From Clostridium novyi NT (GTDB taxonomy: Bacteria; Bacillota; Clostridia; Clostridiales; Clostridiaceae): a stretch of DNA of 64,000 nucleotides. Position numbers and translations under genes: made by a program. Below, one piece after another: positions 43,328-54,295 of the stretch. The notes beneath the pieces were generated by a model. That model was not told the origin of the DNA. It made no database searches and saw only the letters and a program-made list of their open reading frames with translations. The DNA lies in assembly GCF_000014125.1 (NCBI RefSeq), contig NC_008593.1:1178001-1242000 (forward strand), given 5' to 3'. The first letter of the stretch is position 1. Every line of letters starts with the position of its first letter.

Positions 43328-44992
43328 TTATTCAAGTACTGCACCTGTACTTGCTGATGTTACAAGTTTACTATATCTTTTAAGGTATGTTCCATCAGGT
43401 GCTTTACAAGGTGGTTGAATCCAATTTTCTTTTCTTTTAGATAATTCTTCAGGAGAAACTAAAAGAGAAATACGCCTATTTGATATGTCTATTTCAATCA
43501 GATCACCTTCTTCTATTAAGGCAATAGGACCACCTTCAGAGGCTTCTGGAGATATATGACCAATACAAGGACCACGAGTACCTCCAGAAAATCTTCCATC
43601 TGTTATAAGTGCAGTACTTTTTTCAAGTCCAAGACCTATTATGGCCGCTGTAGGACTTAACATTTCTCTCATACCAGGACATCCTTTAGGTCCTTCATAG
43701 CGTATAACAACTACATCACCAGGATGAATTTTTTTATTCATAATTGCATCAAATGCGAGTTCTTCACCGTCAAAAACTCTAGCTACACCTTTATGATATA
43801 ACATTTCTGGTTCCACTGCGGACTGTTTTACAACTGCACCATCAGGTGCAAGATTACCCCTTAGAATTGCGATTCCTCCTTCATTAGAATAAGGATTGTT
43901 CAGTGGTCTTATTACTGAGTCATTTAGCACAAGTGAATTTTTTATGTTTTCTTCTAAAGTTTTTCCTGTTACAGTTAGTTGATCTTTGAATATTAAGTTA
44001 GCATCCATAAGTTCTTTTAATACTGCTGATATTCCGCCAGCTTCATCTAAATCTACCATGTGATGAGTTCCGGCAGGACTTAACTTTGTTATGTGAGGAA
44101 TACGTCTACTTATTTCATCAAAGTCTTCTAATGTAAGATAAACCTTTGCTTCATGTGCTATTGCCATAAGATGAAGAGTTGTATTACTAGAACCACCTAT
44201 TGCCATATCTAGAGCAATGGCATTTTTAAAAGCTTCTTTTGTTAATATGTCTCGCAACTTTATTTTCTTTTTTACTAATTCCATAATTTTAACTCCTGCA
44301 TATTTAGCAAGTTGCTTACGTCTACCATAAGGAGCAGGAATGGTACCATTACCAGGAAGAGCTACTCCCAAAGCTTCCGCTAAACTATTCATAGAATTTG
44401 CAGTAAATAATCCTGCACAACTTCCACAAGTAGGACATGAATGTTGTTCTATTTTATTTAAATCATCATCTGAAAGAATTCCTTCAGCATATGAACCAAC
44501 AGCTTCAAAAGCACCATGAACAAGATCAATTTTTTTGCCCTTAAGTTTTCCTGGAAGCATAGGACCTCCACTTACATAAATTGCAGGAACATTAAGCCTT
44601 GCAGCGCCCATTAACATTCCAGGAACTATTTTATCGCAGTTTCCCACAAGAACTAGTGCATCAAATTTGTGAGCTATAGTCATTGCTTCTATAGAATCTG
44701 CAATCAATTCTCTACTTGCAAGTGGATATTTCATTCCACTATGATTCATAGAAATTCCATCACATATTCCAATAGACGGAATCTCTATTGGTGTTCCTCC
44801 AGCTGAAGCTACCCCTAACTTAACAGCTTGAACAATTTCATTTAGATGAAAATGTCCAGGTATGATTTCATTATGTGAATTTACTATGCCTATTAAAGGC
44901 TTTTTTAAATCTTCAGGTGTATAACCCATGGCGTAGAATAGTGACCTATGAGGAGCACGTGCAACGCCTTTTGTAACTTCTTTACTGTTCAT
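43328..44992 (-). CDS. ilvD: Dihydroxy-acid dehydratase
   Basis: A 554-residue Fe-S dehydratase for the fourth step of valine and isoleucine synthesis. The cluster cysteines are visible in [11 protein letters not shown] and [60 protein letters not shown] and PGCPGMRE-type [10 protein letters not shown] are other family motifs. It is transcribed divergently from ilvC-ilvB-ilvE with its own promoter and, unlike them, has no T-box leader. The start follows AAAAGGGGGCTT. Confidence 0.96.
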   Translation of the reverse strand: MNSKEVTKGVARAPHRSLFYAMGYTPEDLKKPLIGIVNSHNEIIPGHFHLNEIVQAVKLGVASAGGTPIEIPSIGICDGISMNHSGMKYPLASRELIADSIEAMTIAHKFDALVLVGNCDKIVPGMLMGAARLNVPAIYVSGGPMLPGKLKGKKIDLVHGAFEAVGSYAEGILSDDDLNKIEQHSCPTCGSCAGLFTANSMNSLAEALGVALPGNGTIPAPYGRRKQLAKYAGVKIMELVKKKIKLRDILTKEAFKNAIALDMAIGGSSNTTLHLMAIAHEAKVYLTLEDFDEISRRIPHITKLSPAGTHHMVDLDEAGGISAVLKELMDANLIFKDQLTVTGKTLEENIKNSLVLNDSVIRPLNNPYSNEGGIAILRGNLAPDGAVVKQSAVEPEMLYHKGVARVFDGEELAFDAIMNKKIHPGDVVVIRYEGPKGCPGMREMLSPTAAIIGLGLEKSTALITDGRFSGGTRGPCIGHISPEASEGGPIALIEEGDLIEIDISNRRISLLVSPEELSKRKENWIQPPCKAPDGTYLKRYSKLVTSASTGAVLE

Positions 44993-45045
44993 TTTGAAAG
45001 CCCCCTTTTAAAATTTCAAAATAAAGGTTAAATTGTTTGAGTTTT

Positions 45046-45074
45046 AATATACAGTAAATAAAATGCATCGTCAA
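45046..45074 (-). promoter_or_regulatory. Sigma-A promoter of ilvD
   Basis: On the minus strand TTGACG (45069-45074), 17-nt spacer, TATATT (45046-45051). It gives a short leader of about 45 nt to the ilvD start. Confidence 0.75.
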
Positions 45075-45101
45075 CCACGAAAATTTTTTTAAAATTAACT
45101 A

Positions 45102-45130
45102 TTGACTTTTAAAATTAATGAGAGTATACT
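45102..45130 (+). promoter_or_regulatory. Sigma-A promoter of the ilvC-ilvB-ilvE operon
   Basis: TTGACT (45102-45107), 17-nt spacer, TATACT (45125-45130); the T-box leaders begin just after it. It is back to back with the ilvD promoter, 27 bp apart. Confidence 0.82.
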
Positions 45131-45137
45131 CGTGAAC

Positions 45138-45376
45138 AAGTTAAAAAAATCCAATACGAAAAACGAAGACGGGGAAGAGTAAGTAAAAGATAGTCTAAAG
45201 AGAGTGGGAAAAGGTGAGAGCCCATGACGAAGATTTTATTGAAGATCACCCCTGAGTTGCAAGCTGAAATAAGAGTAAGCTGAGCCGGCATTGCCGTTAA
45301 AATTAGAGTTATAAATTTGAGTGGTACCGCGATTACAGGATTCCTTCGCCTCATGGCATTGGAGTCCTTTTGTTTT
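45138..45376 (+). promoter_or_regulatory. T-box riboswitch 1 (tandem), probable tRNA-Ile sensor
   Basis: A complete T-box leader: AACGAAGACGGGGAAGAGTA of Stem I, the distal-loop element AAAAGGTGAGAGCCCATGA, a specifier region with ATT (45238-45240) followed by GAA, the CCCCTGAGTTGC linker, the T-box core GAGTGGTACCGCG (45320-45332) and a terminator AGGATTCC/GGAGTCCT (45337-45368) with T-rich tail. Uncharged tRNA pairing at the specifier and at TGGT would favour the antiterminator. An ATT specifier fits isoleucine and the downstream genes. Confidence 0.85.
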
Positions 45377-45378
45377 AT

Positions 45379-46635
<1,257 letters not shown>

Positions 46636-46672
46636 TTAGTAAATAGGTATTATTTAGGGATGGTGATTTTTA

Positions 46673-48373
46673 ATGGGGGGCTTTAATGATAAATTAAATG
46701 GGGCAAAAATACTAATAAAGTGTTTAAAGGAACTGAATGTAGATACTATTTTTGGTTATCCGGGAGGGGCTGTACTTCCTATATATGATGCCTTATATTG
46801 CGAAAAAGATATAAATCATATATTAACTGCACATGAGCAAGGGGCTGCTCATGCTGCAGATGGATATGCAAGGGTAACAGGTAAAGTTGGGGTTGTACTT
46901 GTTACATCTGGACCAGGGGCTACAAATACTGTTACAGGAATTGCAAACGCATATAGGGATTCAATACCAATGGTAGTATTTACAGGACAAGTGCCAAAAA
47001 GACAAATGGGTAAGGCAGCTTTTCAAGAAGTTGATATATTGAGTATTACAAAATCTATAACTAAAAAGAATTTTTTAGTTAAGAGTATTGAGGCACTTCC
47101 AACAATAGTATATAAAGCTTTTAAAATTGCTACAGAAGGAAGAAAAGGTCCTGTAGTTGTGGATATTCCAAAGGATATTCAAGATACATTAGTAAATGAT
47201 GACTTTTATTATAAAAATATTTATGAGGTATTTACTGAAATAAATTGCGTAGAGAATGAAAATTTATATAAAAACATAAAAAAAGCGTCGTTATTAATTA
47301 ATAAATGCAGGAAACCTATAATATATTCTGGTGGAGGAATAGTAAGTTCTAATGCAAATAAAGAATTGATGGAATTTTCCGAAAAAATAAAATCTCCAGT
47401 AATATGCACATTAATGGGGCTTGGAAGTTTTCCAGGAGATCACAAATATTTTATGGGCCTTGGGGGTATGCATGGAAATGTCTATTCAAATTATGCCATA
47501 ACAGAAAGTGATCTTTTAATAGCAATAGGAATGAGATTTAGTGATAGAGTAACAAGTAAGATAGAAGGATTTGCACCAAATGCAAAAATAATTCACATTG
47601 ATATTGATGAAAAAGAACTAGGGAAAAATGTAAATGTGGATGTACCTATAAATGGTGATATAAAAGAAATACTAAATTTATTAATAAAATGTGTTGAAGT
47701 AAAAGAAGAAGGAAAATGGAATTATAAAATAGAGAGTTTGAAAAGAAAATACTCACTTAATTTTGATAAAAAAGATGAATTAAGTGGAGAATATATTATA
47801 GAAAAGTTAAATGAAATAACAGAAGGTAATTGTACAATTTGTACAGAAGTGGGACAAAATCAAATTTGGGCAGCACAATATTATAAATATTTAAAACCCA
47901 GAACATTTGTATCATCAGGTGGACTTGGCACAATGGGGTTTGGGCTTGGGGCAGCAATTGGAGCGTATTTTGGAAATCCTAAAAGAAGGGTTATAAATAT
48001 AGCTGGTGATGGAAGTTTTAAGATGAATTGTGCAGAACTTGATACTATATCAAGATACAATATACCAATAATACAAATAGTTTTAAACAATAGATGCTTA
48101 GGAATGGTTCGACAATGGCAAGAAATGTTTTATGATAAGAGATTTTCACATTCTATTTTTCATAAAGAAGTTGATTTCACAAAACTTGGTATGGCATATG
48201 AAATTAAAAGTTTTAAAGTAAATGAAAAAGAAGAATTTGAAGATGTATTAAAAAAAGCATTAAAGCTAAATGAACCTGTTATTATAGAATGTTTAATAGA
48301 TACAAATGAAAATGTGTTTCCTATAGTTCCACCAGGAGAAACTATAGACAATATGCTAACAGAAAAAATTTAA
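46673..48373 (+). CDS. ilvB: Acetolactate synthase large (catalytic) subunit
   Basis: A 566-residue ThDP-dependent acetohydroxyacid synthase. The catalytic Glu lies in TAHEQGAAHAADGYARVTG (about 49-67), the FAD/central domain in MGLGGMHGNVYSNYAI, and the ThDP motif is GDGSFKMNCAELDTISRYNI with IVLNN following. The GxVxxGFGLGA-type start of the C-terminal domain reads GGLGTMGFGLGAAIGA. It converts pyruvate to acetolactate, the entry to valine and leucine synthesis. No small regulatory subunit (ilvN) follows; ilvE comes directly 20 bp later. Confidence 0.94.
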   Translation: MGGFNDKLNGAKILIKCLKELNVDTIFGYPGGAVLPIYDALYCEKDINHILTAHEQGAAHAADGYARVTGKVGVVLVTSGPGATNTVTGIANAYRDSIPMVVFTGQVPKRQMGKAAFQEVDILSITKSITKKNFLVKSIEALPTIVYKAFKIATEGRKGPVVVDIPKDIQDTLVNDDFYYKNIYEVFTEINCVENENLYKNIKKASLLINKCRKPIIYSGGGIVSSNANKELMEFSEKIKSPVICTLMGLGSFPGDHKYFMGLGGMHGNVYSNYAITESDLLIAIGMRFSDRVTSKIEGFAPNAKIIHIDIDEKELGKNVNVDVPINGDIKEILNLLIKCVEVKEEGKWNYKIESLKRKYSLNFDKKDELSGEYIIEKLNEITEGNCTICTEVGQNQIWAAQYYKYLKPRTFVSSGGLGTMGFGLGAAIGAYFGNPKRRVINIAGDGSFKMNCAELDTISRYNIPIIQIVLNNRCLGMVRQWQEMFYDKRFSHSIFHKEVDFTKLGMAYEIKSFKVNEKEEFEDVLKKALKLNEPVIIECLIDTNENVFPIVPPGETIDNMLTEKI

Positions 48374-48392
48374 ATAATTAGGGGGCAAAACA

Positions 48393-49307
48393 ATGGAAAA
48401 ATCATATGTATTCTTTGATGGAAAAATAATGGATGAAAAGGATGTTAATTTAAGTATTAGAAATAAAGCTTTTAACTATGGGCTTGCTTGTTTTGAAGGA
48501 ATTAGAGCTTACTATGATGAAAACACAAAACAGCTATATGGATTTAGATTAAAAGAACATTATGAAAGATTACTTCAATCATGTAAGGCACTATATCTTG
48601 ATATACCATACACTGTAGACGAACTTGTAGATATTACAGTAGAATTATTAAGAAAAAATAATTTTAAAACTACTACTTATATAAGACCTATGGCTTATAA
48701 AGGCTCAAATAATATAGCGCCTACACTAATGGATGATGACAATAGACTACTTATATATTGTATGCCTATGGGAAGTTATACAGGTAAAAAAGCATTAAAG
48801 GTAGCAGTAAGTTCTTGGTCAAGAATTGAAGATAATATGATACCAGCAAGAACAAAACCTTCAGCAGCATATTTAAATTCAGGACTTGCATCACTTGAAG
48901 TACTTAGAAAAGGATATGATGAGGCTATATTCTTAACAAGAAATGGTCACGTTTGTGAAGGACCAGGAGAAAATATCTTTATGGTTAGAAAAGGAAAACT
49001 TGTAACACCACCTGCATCAGACAATATATTAGAAGGAATTACTAGAGATACTGTTATGCAACTTGCAAAAGAAGAGCTTGGAATGGAAGTTGTTGAAAGA
49101 AGCATTACAAGAACAGAGCTTTATGCAGCAGATGAATTATTCTTTAGTGGTACTGCAATGGAAGTTACTCCTATTTGTGAAGTTGATGATAGAAAAGTTG
49201 GAAATGGGGTAGAATCAAATGTATGTAGTAAATTACAGGAATTGTTCTCAAAACTTACAGTAGGAAAACTTAAAAAATACTCTAATTTTTGTACAAAAAT
49301 ATATTAA
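48393..49307 (+). CDS. ilvE: Branched-chain amino acid aminotransferase
   Basis: A 304-residue fold-type IV PLP enzyme. Catalytic-site segments are ARTKPSAAYLNSGLASLEVL with the Lys-bearing region (around 150-170), GYDEAIFLTRNGHVCEGPGE (about 176-195) and NILEGITRDTVMQLA. It transfers amino groups between glutamate and branched-chain 2-oxo acids as the last step of the pathway. Last gene of the T-box-controlled operon; start after AGGGGGC, terminator follows. Confidence 0.94.
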   Translation: MEKSYVFFDGKIMDEKDVNLSIRNKAFNYGLACFEGIRAYYDENTKQLYGFRLKEHYERLLQSCKALYLDIPYTVDELVDITVELLRKNNFKTTTYIRPMAYKGSNNIAPTLMDDDNRLLIYCMPMGSYTGKKALKVAVSSWSRIEDNMIPARTKPSAAYLNSGLASLEVLRKGYDEAIFLTRNGHVCEGPGENIFMVRKGKLVTPPASDNILEGITRDTVMQLAKEELGMEVVERSITRTELYAADELFFSGTAMEVTPICEVDDRKVGNGVESNVCSKLQELFSKLTVGKLKKYSNFCTKIY

Positions 49308-49322
49308 ATAGTAACAAAATAA

Positions 49323-49360
49323 AAGTTCTAGCAAATAATATTGCTGGAGCTTTTTGTTTT
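49323..49360 (+). terminator. Terminator after ilvE
   Basis: GTTCTAGCAA pairs (imperfectly) with TTGCTGGAGC, then TTTTTG. Confidence 0.7.
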
Positions 49361-49370
49361 ATACTATAAT
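49341..49370 (+). promoter_or_regulatory. Probable promoter of the cca-scpA-scpB genes
   Basis: TTGCTG (49341-49346), 18-nt spacer, TATAAT (49365-49370); the -35 lies in the preceding terminator stem. Confidence 0.45.
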
Positions 49371-49406
49371 TATATAATAATGATTATATAAATAAGGATG
49401 TAGAAA

Positions 49407-50591
49407 ATGAATATTTTAGATAATTTTGATTTTAAGGAATTAGAGGCTATAAATTTAATAAAGGAAACTTGCTCTAAATTCAATGCAAATGCCTATATAG
49501 TAGGAGGAGCTATTAGAGATTCTATTTTAAATGTAAAACCTAAAGATATAGACATATGTATTGAATCAAATTCAATAAATATAATAAGTAAATTGAATTT
49601 TGTAAAAGAATACAAATACTATGAAAAGTTTCAAACAAGCACCATAGTATTTGAAAATGAAGTGGAAATTGATTTAATAAGATGTAGAAAAGAGAAATAT
49701 GAGTTTAATGGAGCTTTACCTAAAGTGATACCTTCAAATATAATGGATGATTTATTTAGAAGAGATTTTACATGTAATGCTATAGCATATAATTTGGTAA
49801 ATGATACTATTATAGACCCATTTAACGGAAGAGATGATATTAACAAAGGAATTCTTAGAAAAATACATGAAAATAGCTATATGGAAGATCCAACTAGAAT
49901 ATTTAGAGCTATAAAATATGCCAATAGATATGATTTTAAAATACATGATAAAGATGAAATAAAGGAATCATTGTTAAAAAAATCTATGAACAATATAAGT
50001 AATGATAGAATTATAAGGGAAATAGTATCTTTATGTAAGGAAGAAAAATGGATTCATAACATATTTTCATGTAATGAGCTTAACATTTTAAATATAGAAA
50101 AGAGTATGTTTTTAGAAGATAATTTTCTTTTTAATTATAAAGACTATAATGATAGAATTTTAAATGTATTTTTATCATCAAAAGGTAACAGAGGTATATT
50201 TATAAAAAATTCAGTGTTATGCAAAGATATTAAAAAAGCTTTTGAAAATTATAATAATGGTATAACAAATAAAAACTATATATTAAATGAAAAAGATAAC
50301 TTTAGTATATACAATAAACTTAAAAACTTTAGCACTTATGATATTAAAATTCTTGCTCATTTTAAAGAAAACAAATATAAATTATTAAACTACATACACA
50401 ATTTAAAAAATATAAAATTAAATGTAAATGGTAAATATCTTAGCCAATTAAATTTAAATAATAAAAAGAAATATAAAGATATTCTAAATTATTTATATAT
50501 GATAAAATTAAATACTGGAATAAGAGATGATGAGAAATATTTATTTGGAAATTTAGGAGAGATACTTAATGTCGTTAAATATAAAAATTGA
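49407..50591 (+). CDS. cca: CCA-adding tRNA nucleotidyltransferase / poly(A) polymerase family
   Basis: A 394-residue class II nucleotidyltransferase. The head domain has AYIVGGAIRDSILNVKPKDI followed by DICIES, holding the GGxxRD and DxD metal motifs (about 30-52), then RRDFTCNAIAYNL and DPFNGRDDINKGILRKI and the neck motif EDPTRIFRAIKYANRY. It adds or repairs the CCA end of tRNA. The tail region is diverged and very Asn/Lys-rich. The end overlaps scpA by 23 bp. Distinguishing CCA-adding from poly(A) polymerase needs more than sequence motifs. Confidence 0.85.
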   Translation: MNILDNFDFKELEAINLIKETCSKFNANAYIVGGAIRDSILNVKPKDIDICIESNSINIISKLNFVKEYKYYEKFQTSTIVFENEVEIDLIRCRKEKYEFNGALPKVIPSNIMDDLFRRDFTCNAIAYNLVNDTIIDPFNGRDDINKGILRKIHENSYMEDPTRIFRAIKYANRYDFKIHDKDEIKESLLKKSMNNISNDRIIREIVSLCKEEKWIHNIFSCNELNILNIEKSMFLEDNFLFNYKDYNDRILNVFLSSKGNRGIFIKNSVLCKDIKKAFENYNNGITNKNYILNEKDNFSIYNKLKNFSTYDIKILAHFKENKYKLLNYIHNLKNIKLNVNGKYLSQLNLNNKKKYKDILNYLYMIKLNTGIRDDEKYLFGNLGEILNVVKYKN

Positions 50592-51321
50592 AAATTTTGA
50601 AGGTCCCTTTGATTTATTACTACACTTAATTAAAAAAAATGAAATGGACATATATGATATAAAAATATATGAAATAACTACACAGTATTTAAATTACATA
50701 AATAATATGAAGGAACTTGATCTTGAAGTTACATCAGAGTTTATAGTAATTGCTGCAACACTTTTAGAGATAAAGTCAAAGATGCTTCTTCCAAAACAAG
50801 TTGTAGAAGAAAATGAAGAAGATACAGAAGATCCAAGACAAGAACTAATAAACAAACTTTTAGAATATAAAAAGTTTAAACAAGTAGCTGATTATTTAAT
50901 GAAGAGAGAGGCAACTGTAGGATTTATGTATTCTAAAAAGCCTGAAATAATTGAGGATATACATAAAGATGATAATGTTGATATACTAAAAGACATAACT
51001 ATATTAAAGCTATTTAACATATATAATGATTTAATTAATACATATAAAAATAAAATGAATACTGAGAATGTTATTCCAAAAGAAATAGCTCTTGATAAAT
51101 TTAAAATAGAAGATAAAATGGTAGAAATAAGTGAAATACTGAAAAATGGTTCTACAATTGGTTTTTCTAAATTAGTCAATAGTTGTGAAGATAAAATAGA
51201 AGCTATAGTTACATTTCTTGCACTATTAGAATTAATCAAATTAAGAGTTATATCAGCTATTCAAGAGGGGAATTTTAAAGAAATATATTTAGAAGGAGTA
51301 AAATCTTATGATGGACAATAA
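50569..51321 (+). CDS. scpA: Segregation and condensation protein A
   Basis: A 250-residue kleisin. The N-terminus IKIENFEGPFDLLLHLIKKN followed by EMDIYDIKI is the invariant ScpA start; EFIVIAATLLEIKSKMLLPK is the second conserved helix. The C-terminal winged helix (about 175-245, FLALLELIKLRVI) contacts SMC. ScpA bridges the SMC heads with ScpB to form condensin. The start lies within the end of cca, and its end overlaps scpB by 14 bp. Confidence 0.95.
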   Translation: MSLNIKIENFEGPFDLLLHLIKKNEMDIYDIKIYEITTQYLNYINNMKELDLEVTSEFIVIAATLLEIKSKMLLPKQVVEENEEDTEDPRQELINKLLEYKKFKQVADYLMKREATVGFMYSKKPEIIEDIHKDDNVDILKDITILKLFNIYNDLINTYKNKMNTENVIPKEIALDKFKIEDKMVEISEILKNGSTIGFSKLVNSCEDKIEAIVTFLALLELIKLRVISAIQEGNFKEIYLEGVKSYDGQ

Positions 51322-51880
51322 TATAAATCAAATGGAGATAGACGAAATATCTACGAAGAATAGATATTTTTCTATTATAGAATCTGTTTTATTTGCCAGT
51401 GGAAATCCACTTAATATAAAAGAAATTGCACACATAATAGAATGTGGCGAGGAATATACATATAGTTTATTAGAAGAAATGAAAAAAACATATAATGAAA
51501 ATAGTAGAGGATTACTATTAATAAATATGAAAGAAGAATACACTCTAGTTACTAAGCCAGAAAATAGCGTATTTTTGCAAAAACTATTAAAGACAAATAA
51601 TAGACAATCCTTATCTAGAGCTTCCCTAGAGGCACTTGCAATTATAGTGTACAAGCAACCAATAACTAGAATAGAAATTGATGAAATTAGAGGGGTTAAG
51701 AGTGATAAAGCAATTCAAACTTTATTAGAAAAAGATATCATAAAAGAAGCAGGTAGAAAAAAAGTACCAGGTAGACCTATAATGTACGTTACCACAGGAG
51801 AATTTTTAAAATACTTTGGACTTGAAGATTTAAATCAAATGCCTATTTTAGATGAATTTATACAAAAGGAAGAAGAATAA
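51308..51880 (+). CDS. scpB: Segregation and condensation protein B
   Basis: A 190-residue protein with two winged-helix domains. The segment YFSIIESVLFASGNPLNIKE starts domain 1; LSRASLEALAIIVYKQPITR, IDEIRGVKSDKAIQTLLEKD and GRPIMYVTTGEFLKYFGLED are the strongly conserved second half. It binds the centre of ScpA. Two adjacent ATGs (51308 and 51311) are possible, with AGAAGGAG upstream inside scpA. The stop lies within the shared terminator hairpin. Confidence 0.95.
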   Translation: MMDNNINQMEIDEISTKNRYFSIIESVLFASGNPLNIKEIAHIIECGEEYTYSLLEEMKKTYNENSRGLLLINMKEEYTLVTKPENSVFLQKLLKTNNRQSLSRASLEALAIIVYKQPITRIEIDEIRGVKSDKAIQTLLEKDIIKEAGRKKVPGRPIMYVTTGEFLKYFGLEDLNQMPILDEFIQKEEE

Positions 51881-51902
51881 ATGATTATTCTTCTTCCTTT
51901 TG
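51863..51902. terminator. Bidirectional terminator overlapping both scpB and ytfJ ends
   Basis: A perfect 18-bp stem (CAAAAGGAAGAAGAATAA and its complement) with ATGA loop. The left arm encodes the last codons of scpB and the right arm the last codons of ytfJ on the other strand. Confidence 0.88.
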
Positions 51903-52289
51903 TTTATCTTTTTCTTTATTATTTCCTTTTAATATATCGATCAATTCAGGTATTTGATCTAAAAGTTTATCTACAATAGTTATATTATTTTGTTCCATAG
52001 GGAGTAGTCTTACAAGTTTATCTTTTATAACTAAAAATGCAATTGGTTTTACTGAAACTCCTGAACCTGAACCACCACCAAAAGGGTATTTAGAAACTTC
52101 TTCTTTTGAATTCTTATTATAAAATTCACTTCCACCAGAGGCGAATCCAAATGTAACTTTTGATATAGGCACTATTATAGTACCATCTATAGTTTTTATT
52201 GAATCTCCAACTACTGTATTTACATCTATCATATCTTTTAAATTTTCAAGGGTACTTTTCATTAAACTTTCTATAGGATGTGTTTCCAA
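51885..52289 (-). CDS. ytfJ: GerW/YtfJ family sporulation protein
   Basis: A 134-residue protein of the YtfJ (GerW) family. HPIESLMKSTLENLKDMIDV at the start, VVGDSIKTIDGTIIVPISKV followed by TFGFASGGSEF in the centre and the glycine-rich FGGGSGSGVSVKPIAFLVIK are the family pattern. It is a forespore/germination-related protein in Bacillus. The neighbouring DUF2953 gene on the same strand matches the Bacillus ytfI-ytfJ pair, with one base between stop and start. The acidic Lys/Glu tail overlaps the terminator. Confidence 0.9.
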   Translation of the reverse strand: METHPIESLMKSTLENLKDMIDVNTVVGDSIKTIDGTIIVPISKVTFGFASGGSEFYNKNSKEEVSKYPFGGGSGSGVSVKPIAFLVIKDKLVRLLPMEQNNITIVDKLLDQIPELIDILKGNNKEKDKQKEEE

Positions 52290-52290
52290 A

Positions 52291-52824
52291 TCAATATTCC
52301 TCCTTAGGTTTTAAATATTGTCTAGATGATTTTTTAAAGGATAAAAAAATTAATATAGTTATATAGATAATCTTACCTAAATTAATAAAAATTATACTTT
52401 TAAATTCTATTTTAAATATAGAATTATTAAATTTAGGAACTACATTACAGTTAAAATGTTTAATATTAAAAATAGATCGTAATAATCCGTAGATATAAGA
52501 AAAACTACTATGTATAAGACCATAAAATATACCAGTTATAGCGGCATTTTCAGAGCCATACAAAACATTTAAGTCAATTTTAAGTTTTGAATTATATATT
52601 AATCTTCTGCATTTTGTATATATATACTTTGTAGTTTTAACATATACAAGTTTGGGGAAAATACCTTTAGGCTTAGGTTCAGGCATAGATTTAATAGTTT
52701 TTTTAGAAGGATATACTTTAAACTTATAAATATATATATATAATTTATTATTTTCGTAAGTTACTTTTAAAGTTAAGGGTAAAGGAATTAAAAAAATAAA
52801 AAAAAATGCAATAATACAAATCAT
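52291..52824 (-). CDS. ytfI: DUF2953 membrane-anchored protein (YtfI-like)
   Basis: A 177-residue protein with an N-terminal hydrophobic helix (ICIIAFFFIFLIPLPLTLKV), a middle region with KIDLNVLYGSENAAITGIFY and GLIHSSFSYIYGLL typical of DUF2953, and a C-terminal hydrophobic stretch (FINLGKIIYITILIFLSF). Function unknown; always next to ytfJ, so probably sporulation-related. ATG at 52824 follows TTTGGAGGATTTTTA. Confidence 0.82.
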   Translation of the reverse strand: MICIIAFFFIFLIPLPLTLKVTYENNKLYIYIYKFKVYPSKKTIKSMPEPKPKGIFPKLVYVKTTKYIYTKCRRLIYNSKLKIDLNVLYGSENAAITGIFYGLIHSSFSYIYGLLRSIFNIKHFNCNVVPKFNNSIFKIEFKSIIFINLGKIIYITILIFLSFKKSSRQYLKPKEEY

Positions 52825-53036
52825 TAAAAATCCTCCAAATTAAGTCTTATAAGTATTATTAACATTAAAACCATAATTTATAATAAGAAATCAATTTTAA
52901 ATATATTAATATATTAGTTTACATAAAATTAATTATGTTACAAAAATCAAATGTAAAGTTAGAATTTTGGAAAACTTTCCATGAGTATTAATTAATAATT
53001 TGAAAAAAATATATATGAAAGGTAGGCGGAAAACCA

Positions 53037-54164
53037 ATGAAAAAATTAAGAACAATCTCTATAATTTTAAATATATGTTTAATATTTAATATAGCATTTG
53101 TACCTAGTATAGAGGCGACGGAACCTAAAAATAATTCTATATACGTAGATGCTAGATGTGCCATTGCAATGGATAGTAAAAGTAAGTGCGTATTATATGA
53201 AAAAAACGCAGAAATGCTAGTACCTATTGCAAGTACAACTAAAATAATGACTACATTAGTTGCATTAAAGTACGGAAATTTAGATACAAAATATGAAGTA
53301 TCACCTAAGGCTGCTAGCATAAGAGGATCTAAAGTAGGATACAAAAAAGGAGAACAAATCTCTCTAAAAGAGCTTTTATATGGACTTATGTTAAGATCAG
53401 GTAATGATGCTGCAATTACAATTGCAGAAGGGATTAGCGGAAGTGTTGAAAAGTTTTGTGAGCTTATGAATGAATATGCTATAGAAATAGGTGCTTTTAA
53501 TTCTCATTTTGAATCTCCCCATGGACTTGATAGTCAAAATCACTATTCAACTGCATATGATCTTGCTAGAATTACAGCTAAAGCAAAAGAAAATAAGCTT
53601 TTTAATGAAATAGTTGGTGTAAAAGATATAGATGAAAAACAACATGGATTTACAAGAAGCTATCATAATATTAATAAAATTTTATATCAAATACCTAATG
53701 CTAATGGAGTAAAGACAGGATATACAGGAGGGGCAGGTAAATGCCTTGTTACATCTGTTAAAGAAGATGATGATGATGTAATAATAGTAGTTTTAAACTG
53801 TACTCCAAGATGGAAAGAAACTAAAAAAATATATGATTTTGTAAAAGAAAACTATGATTTTAAAAAGTTAGTATCAAAAGATCAGGTTTTAGATAATATA
53901 GAAGATAATAAAGGAAATAAGGTTAAACTTGTTTGCAATAATGATTTAGTAATTCCAGTTGGAAAACAAGAAAAATGTGAATACAAAATTATAAAACCTA
54001 CTAAATTACCATCAAGAGTTTATAAAGGAATAAATCTTGGAAAAATAAACATATATAAAGATGGAAAATTAGTATCAAGTAATGTTTTAAAAAGTGGAGA
54101 TAACTTAAATGGTATAGAAATTAAAGGCTTCTTTAAAAAGATAAAAAGCATTTTTAATAAATAA
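53037..54164 (+). CDS. dacB: D-alanyl-D-alanine carboxypeptidase (DacB-like, S11 family)
   Basis: A 375-residue exported carboxypeptidase. The signal peptide covers about 1-26 (TISIILNICLIFNIAFVPSI). SxxK lies in PIASTTKIMTTL, SGN in LRSGNDAAITIAEG, KTG in NGVKTGYTGGAGKCLV. Unlike the copy at 42 kb it is likely the sporulation cortex type, as dacB next to ytfI/ytfJ is syntenic with Bacillus (dacB-spmA-spmB region), though spmAB are not present here. The start follows AGGTAGGCGGA. Confidence 0.88.
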   Translation: MKKLRTISIILNICLIFNIAFVPSIEATEPKNNSIYVDARCAIAMDSKSKCVLYEKNAEMLVPIASTTKIMTTLVALKYGNLDTKYEVSPKAASIRGSKVGYKKGEQISLKELLYGLMLRSGNDAAITIAEGISGSVEKFCELMNEYAIEIGAFNSHFESPHGLDSQNHYSTAYDLARITAKAKENKLFNEIVGVKDIDEKQHGFTRSYHNINKILYQIPNANGVKTGYTGGAGKCLVTSVKEDDDDVIIVVLNCTPRWKETKKIYDFVKENYDFKKLVSKDQVLDNIEDNKGNKVKLVCNNDLVIPVGKQEKCEYKIIKPTKLPSRVYKGINLGKINIYKDGKLVSSNVLKSGDNLNGIEIKGFFKKIKSIFNK

Positions 54165-54295
54165 ATTGATTGATATCGTTTATACTCAGAAAATACTATA
54201 AAGATTGCAATAACATATAAATTTATATTTATAAGGTATCTTTATATTTAAAGTAGAATATATTATATTATAATCATTAATTCTGGGGGTAAACA

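Noticed and set aside
45011..45025. CodY-box-like sequence in the ilvD leader
   Set aside because: About ten of fifteen positions match the AATTTTCWGAAAATT consensus, which is expected by chance in such AT-rich DNA.
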